Of a stretch of 44,893 nt of DNA, positions 42,324 through 44,893 are shown piece by piece. A program made the position numbers and the translations under genes. The stretch is from Bacillota bacterium. GTDB lineage: Bacteria; Bacillota; UBA4882; UBA8346. The notes under the pieces are model-generated. The model searched no databases. It was not told the origin of the DNA and was given only the letters and a program-made list of their open reading frames with translations. The stretch is taken from NCBI GenBank assembly GCA_023402395.1, contig JAEYGI010000057.1:1-44893 (forward strand), written 5' to 3'. The stretch's first letter is position 1; every line of letters begins with the position of its first letter.

Positions 42324-44378
42324 ATGAGTAAAGAAAAGAAAACCGCATTTATAACAGGGGACATCCTGAAATCCTCCATTCTTGGAGCATTTCTAAAATT
42401 GAACCCCTGGTACATGATGAGAAACCCCGTCATGTTCGTGGTGGAAATAGGGTTTGTTGTGACCTTGCTGCTTTGTTTCTTCCCAAAGCTGTTTGGGGAC
42501 GAGGGCAATAACCTGCGGTTGTATAACGCCATTGTATCGGCAATTCTTTTGATTACGGTGCTGTTTGCCAACTTCGCGGAAGCGGTGGCCGAGGGCCGGG
42601 GCAAGGCCCAGGCGCAAAGTCTGAAAAAAACGCAACAGGATATGCAGGCCCGCATTCTGAGCGATGGCGGCAAGGAAGCGGTGGTAAGCGCCAGCGCCCT
42701 GAAAAAGGGCGATGTGGTGCTGGTCAAGGCAGGCGAGCTGATCCCCAGCGACGGCGAGGTGATTGAAGGAATTGCCTCGGTGGACGAATCCGCCATTACC
42801 GGCGAATCCGCGCCCGTATTGAAGGAAAGCGGAGGCGATTTCGCCTCGGTCACCGGCGGAACGACGGTGGTCAGCGACTGGCTGAAAATCCGGATTACCT
42901 CCAATCCGGGCGAATCCTTTCTGGATAAAATGATTGCGCTGGTCGAAGGCGCCTCCCGCCAGAAAACGCCGAACGAGATCGCGCTGAATACGTTGCTGGT
43001 CAGCCTGACCATCATCTTCCTGATCGTTATTGTCAGCCTTTATCCGATCGCGGCCTACAGCGGAGTCCGCCTGCCAATCTCCACGCTGATTGCCCTGGCC
43101 GTATGTTTGATTCCCACGACCATCGGCGGACTGCTGTCCGCCATCGGCATCGCCGGAATGGACCGCGTTACCCGGTTTAATGTCATCGCCATGTCCGGAA
43201 AGGCGGTGGAGGTCTGCGGCGACGTGGATACCATGATTCTCGATAAAACCGGCACCATCACTTACGGCAACCGGATGGCCGCCAAATTTATCCCGGTGGG
43301 CGGCACCAGCGAGCCGGAACTGATCCATTATTCCGTTCTCGGCTCCTTGAGCGACGATACCCCGGAAGGGAAATCAATAATTGAACTCGGGAAGTGCCTG
43401 AGCGGTAAGCATCAGGAACCAATCCCCGGCATGGAGGCCATCGAGTTTACCGCGCAGACCCGCATGAGCGGGGTTAATCTTCCGGACGGCGCCAGGATAC
43501 GCAAAGGCGCTTCCGATGCCATCCAAACCTATGTGCGGGAGCTGGGAGGCTCCGTTCCCAAAGATTTGGAGGCCCGGGTCAATGAAGTGGCCAAGTTGGG
43601 CGGCACTCCGCTGGTTGTCTGCGCCGGGAATCGGATTTTAGGCGTCATTTATTTGAAGGATACCATCAAGGCGGGGCTGGTGGAGCGTTTCGCCAGACTG
43701 CGCGCGATTGGAATAAAGACCATCATGTGCACCGGGGATAACCCGCTGACCGCGGCGACCATCGCCCAGGAGGCCGGTGTGGACAGCTTCATCGCCGAAT
43801 GCAAGCCGGAAGATAAGATCAAGGCCATCCAAGCCGAGCAGGCCGAGGGCAAGATTGTCGCCATGACGGGAGACGGCACCAACGATGCCCCCGCCCTGGC
43901 GCAAGCCAATGTCGGCATCGCGATGAACAGCGGAACCACTGCCGCCAAGGAAGCAGCCAACATGGTCGATCTCGATTCCGATCCCACCAAGATTCTGGAT
44001 GTGGTGGAAATCGGGAAACAGCTGTTGATTACGCGCGGTTCCCTGACAACGTTCAGCATTGCCAATGATCTCGCCAAGTATTTCGCAATCATCCCCGCCA
44101 TGTTTATGGCGGTTATTCCGCCAATGCAAATCCTGAACATCATGGCCTTGGCTACTCCTTACAGCGCGATCCTGTCCGCTTTGATTTTCAATGCGATCAT
44201 TATCCCGCTCTTGATCCCCCTGGCCATGAGGGGCGTCAAGTATCAGCCGATGCGCGCCGAGAAGATGCTGTCGCGCAACATGCTGGTTTACGGGCTGGGC
44301 GGCGTGGCCGCGCCCTTTGTGGGCATTAAGCTAATCGATCTCGGCATCACCCCGGTGCTGGCGGCTTTGGGGTTGTGA
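42324..44378 (+). CDS. kdpB: KdpB catalytic P-type ATPase subunit
   Basis: KdpB (684 aa) hydrolyses ATP through a phospho-aspartate in DKTGTIT (near residue 308). Other P-type motifs are SAITGESAP (actuator), KGAS (nucleotide domain) and MTGDGTNDAPALAQ (hinge). Helices match the seven-helix KdpB pattern. Length is normal. It follows kdpA by 12 bases with AGGAGGG as its ribosome binding site. Confidence 0.97.
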   Translation: MSKEKKTAFITGDILKSSILGAFLKLNPWYMMRNPVMFVVEIGFVVTLLLCFFPKLFGDEGNNLRLYNAIVSAILLITVLFANFAEAVAEGRGKAQAQSLKKTQQDMQARILSDGGKEAVVSASALKKGDVVLVKAGELIPSDGEVIEGIASVDESAITGESAPVLKESGGDFASVTGGTTVVSDWLKIRITSNPGESFLDKMIALVEGASRQKTPNEIALNTLLVSLTIIFLIVIVSLYPIAAYSGVRLPISTLIALAVCLIPTTIGGLLSAIGIAGMDRVTRFNVIAMSGKAVEVCGDVDTMILDKTGTITYGNRMAAKFIPVGGTSEPELIHYSVLGSLSDDTPEGKSIIELGKCLSGKHQEPIPGMEAIEFTAQTRMSGVNLPDGARIRKGASDAIQTYVRELGGSVPKDLEARVNEVAKLGGTPLVVCAGNRILGVIYLKDTIKAGLVERFARLRAIGIKTIMCTGDNPLTAATIAQEAGVDSFIAECKPEDKIKAIQAEQAEGKIVAMTGDGTNDAPALAQANVGIAMNSGTTAAKEAANMVDLDSDPTKILDVVEIGKQLLITRGSLTTFSIANDLAKYFAIIPAMFMAVIPPMQILNIMALATPYSAILSALIFNAIIIPLLIPLAMRGVKYQPMRAEKMLSRNMLVYGLGGVAAPFVGIKLIDLGITPVLAALGL

Positions 44379-44423
44379 CCGGAGGTTATTTGAATTTATT
44401 TTATAGCGAAGGGAGGTTATTTA

Positions 44424-44810
44424 ATGGACAATTTTTTGCAAAATGTCGGCCTATTGGCCATTGCCCTGGTGATCATGTACGGCTATAAGAAAATCGTGGA
44501 ATACTACGATCTGAAACGGTCGAGCTTCCTCGCGGATGAACAGGTCTATCAGGCGGCCGCTGAATTTGTCCATGGAGCATCTTCCGATGATGTCAAAGCG
44601 ATTCTGGCGGGTTGTTTTGATTTCGATGAGGAAGATGCCGCCGAAATTCTGTCCCGGTCAATCCCCCACCGGACTGATAAGGACGGAGGCTACCGGGCGT
44701 TTATCAGGTCGGTGAACCAGGTGTTGGGCGCCGATATTTACAACGAACGATGCCCCATCCCAAGCCGGGCAATGTCAACAAGGGATCGTGGTAGAACTTT
44801 CCAGACCTAA
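44424..44810 (+). CDS. Membrane-anchored hypothetical protein in the kdpC position
   Basis: A 128-residue protein with one N-terminal membrane helix (VGLLAIALVIMYGY, about 8-21) and a cytosolic helical domain with an acidic patch (FDFDEEDAAEIL) and SIPHRTDKDGGYRAF. It is not KdpC, which starts with a longer hydrophobic helix and has a periplasmic domain with quite different motifs. Similar small proteins may accompany kdp genes in Clostridia, but I cannot name a family. The last 20 residues (CPIPSRAMSTRDRGRTFQT) look low in quality compared with the rest, so a frameshift or a fused end is possible. The ribosome binding site is GGGAGG. Confidence 0.65.
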   Translation: MDNFLQNVGLLAIALVIMYGYKKIVEYYDLKRSSFLADEQVYQAAAEFVHGASSDDVKAILAGCFDFDEEDAAEILSRSIPHRTDKDGGYRAFIRSVNQVLGADIYNERCPIPSRAMSTRDRGRTFQT

Positions 44811-44816
44811 CCCTTG

Positions 44817-44863
44817 CCCTTCCCCAGAGCTGATGATCCAGGGAGTCAATTCAAGGGGAAGGG
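44817..44863. repeat. Inverted repeat near the right edge
   Basis: Arms CCCTTCCCC (44817-44825) and GGGGAAGGG (44855-44863), just after the last gene. No T-tract follows. The G/C-rich words resemble the clover-like repeat at 39674-39880 and may be the same broad class of intergenic palindrome. Confidence 0.45.
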
Positions 44864-44893
44864 TAACCCTAGACGCTGGTCTCTAAAAGCCTT

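Noticed and set aside
44424..44810. kdpC
   Set aside because: Length, single short N-terminal helix and motifs do not fit KdpC.

Overview
The window reads as an accessory-rich stretch of a diderm Bacillota (Firmicutes) genome, of the kind seen in Hydrogenispora-like or Negativicutes-like lineages. The reasons are strong purine-rich ribosome binding sites, frequent GTG and TTG starts, a LacI-type regulator, TAXI-TRAP transport and Clostridia-like Kdp proteins, together with a complete outer-membrane energising set (TonB, ExbB, ExbD and a TonB-dependent receptor). The taxonomic guess is inference; no rRNA or tRNA is present.

Layout. (1) 1-5800: a sparse, repeat-rich region with small genes. 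It holds two tandem nested palindromes, a helical hypothetical protein, an MNT/HEPN toxin-antitoxin-like pair whose HEPN gene has an in-frame stop, a 29-residue ORF with an excellent ribosome binding site, a membrane GAF protein with a small partner, and a coiled-coil protein. (2) 5836-10694, minus strand: a four-gene molybdenum-cofactor operon (moeA, moeA, moaA and a mobB-moaC fusion) behind a good promoter and a structured leader that ends in an intrinsic terminator, which looks like a Moco/Tuco-type riboswitch. (3) 10840-23690, plus strand: a LacI-family regulator and a catabolic cluster made of a TAXI-TRAP transporter, a UbiD-family decarboxylase, a molybdopterin oxidoreductase, MobA, an Old-Yellow-Enzyme-like protein, a zinc alcohol dehydrogenase and a fumarate-reductase-like flavoprotein. 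A convergent alpha/beta hydrolase follows. The divergent cofactor operon plausibly feeds the Mo enzyme of this cluster.

(4) 25046-35810, plus strand: the most interesting locus. TonB, an outer-membrane receptor, a FecBCD/BtuFCD-type ABC importer, two nitrogenase-component-1-like proteins, an exported CbiX-like chelatase, ExbB and ExbD lie in one direction. A shared 6-6-6 palindrome overlaps the tonB start region and precedes the receptor gene. The first nitrogenase-like subunit keeps three cluster-ligand cysteines; the second keeps none, nor the aspartate used by BchB. Known nitrogenase-like enzymes outside nitrogen fixation often act on tetrapyrroles, so I infer uptake of a metallo-tetrapyrrole or metallophore with metal exchange in the periplasm and reductive modification in the cytoplasm.

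(5) 35979-44810: a Kdp potassium system with kdpDE on the minus strand and kdpF-A-B on the plus strand, separated by a 1-kb intergenic region with a large clover-like inverted repeat. The gene after kdpB is not kdpC but a small membrane-anchored protein; kdpC is not in the window.
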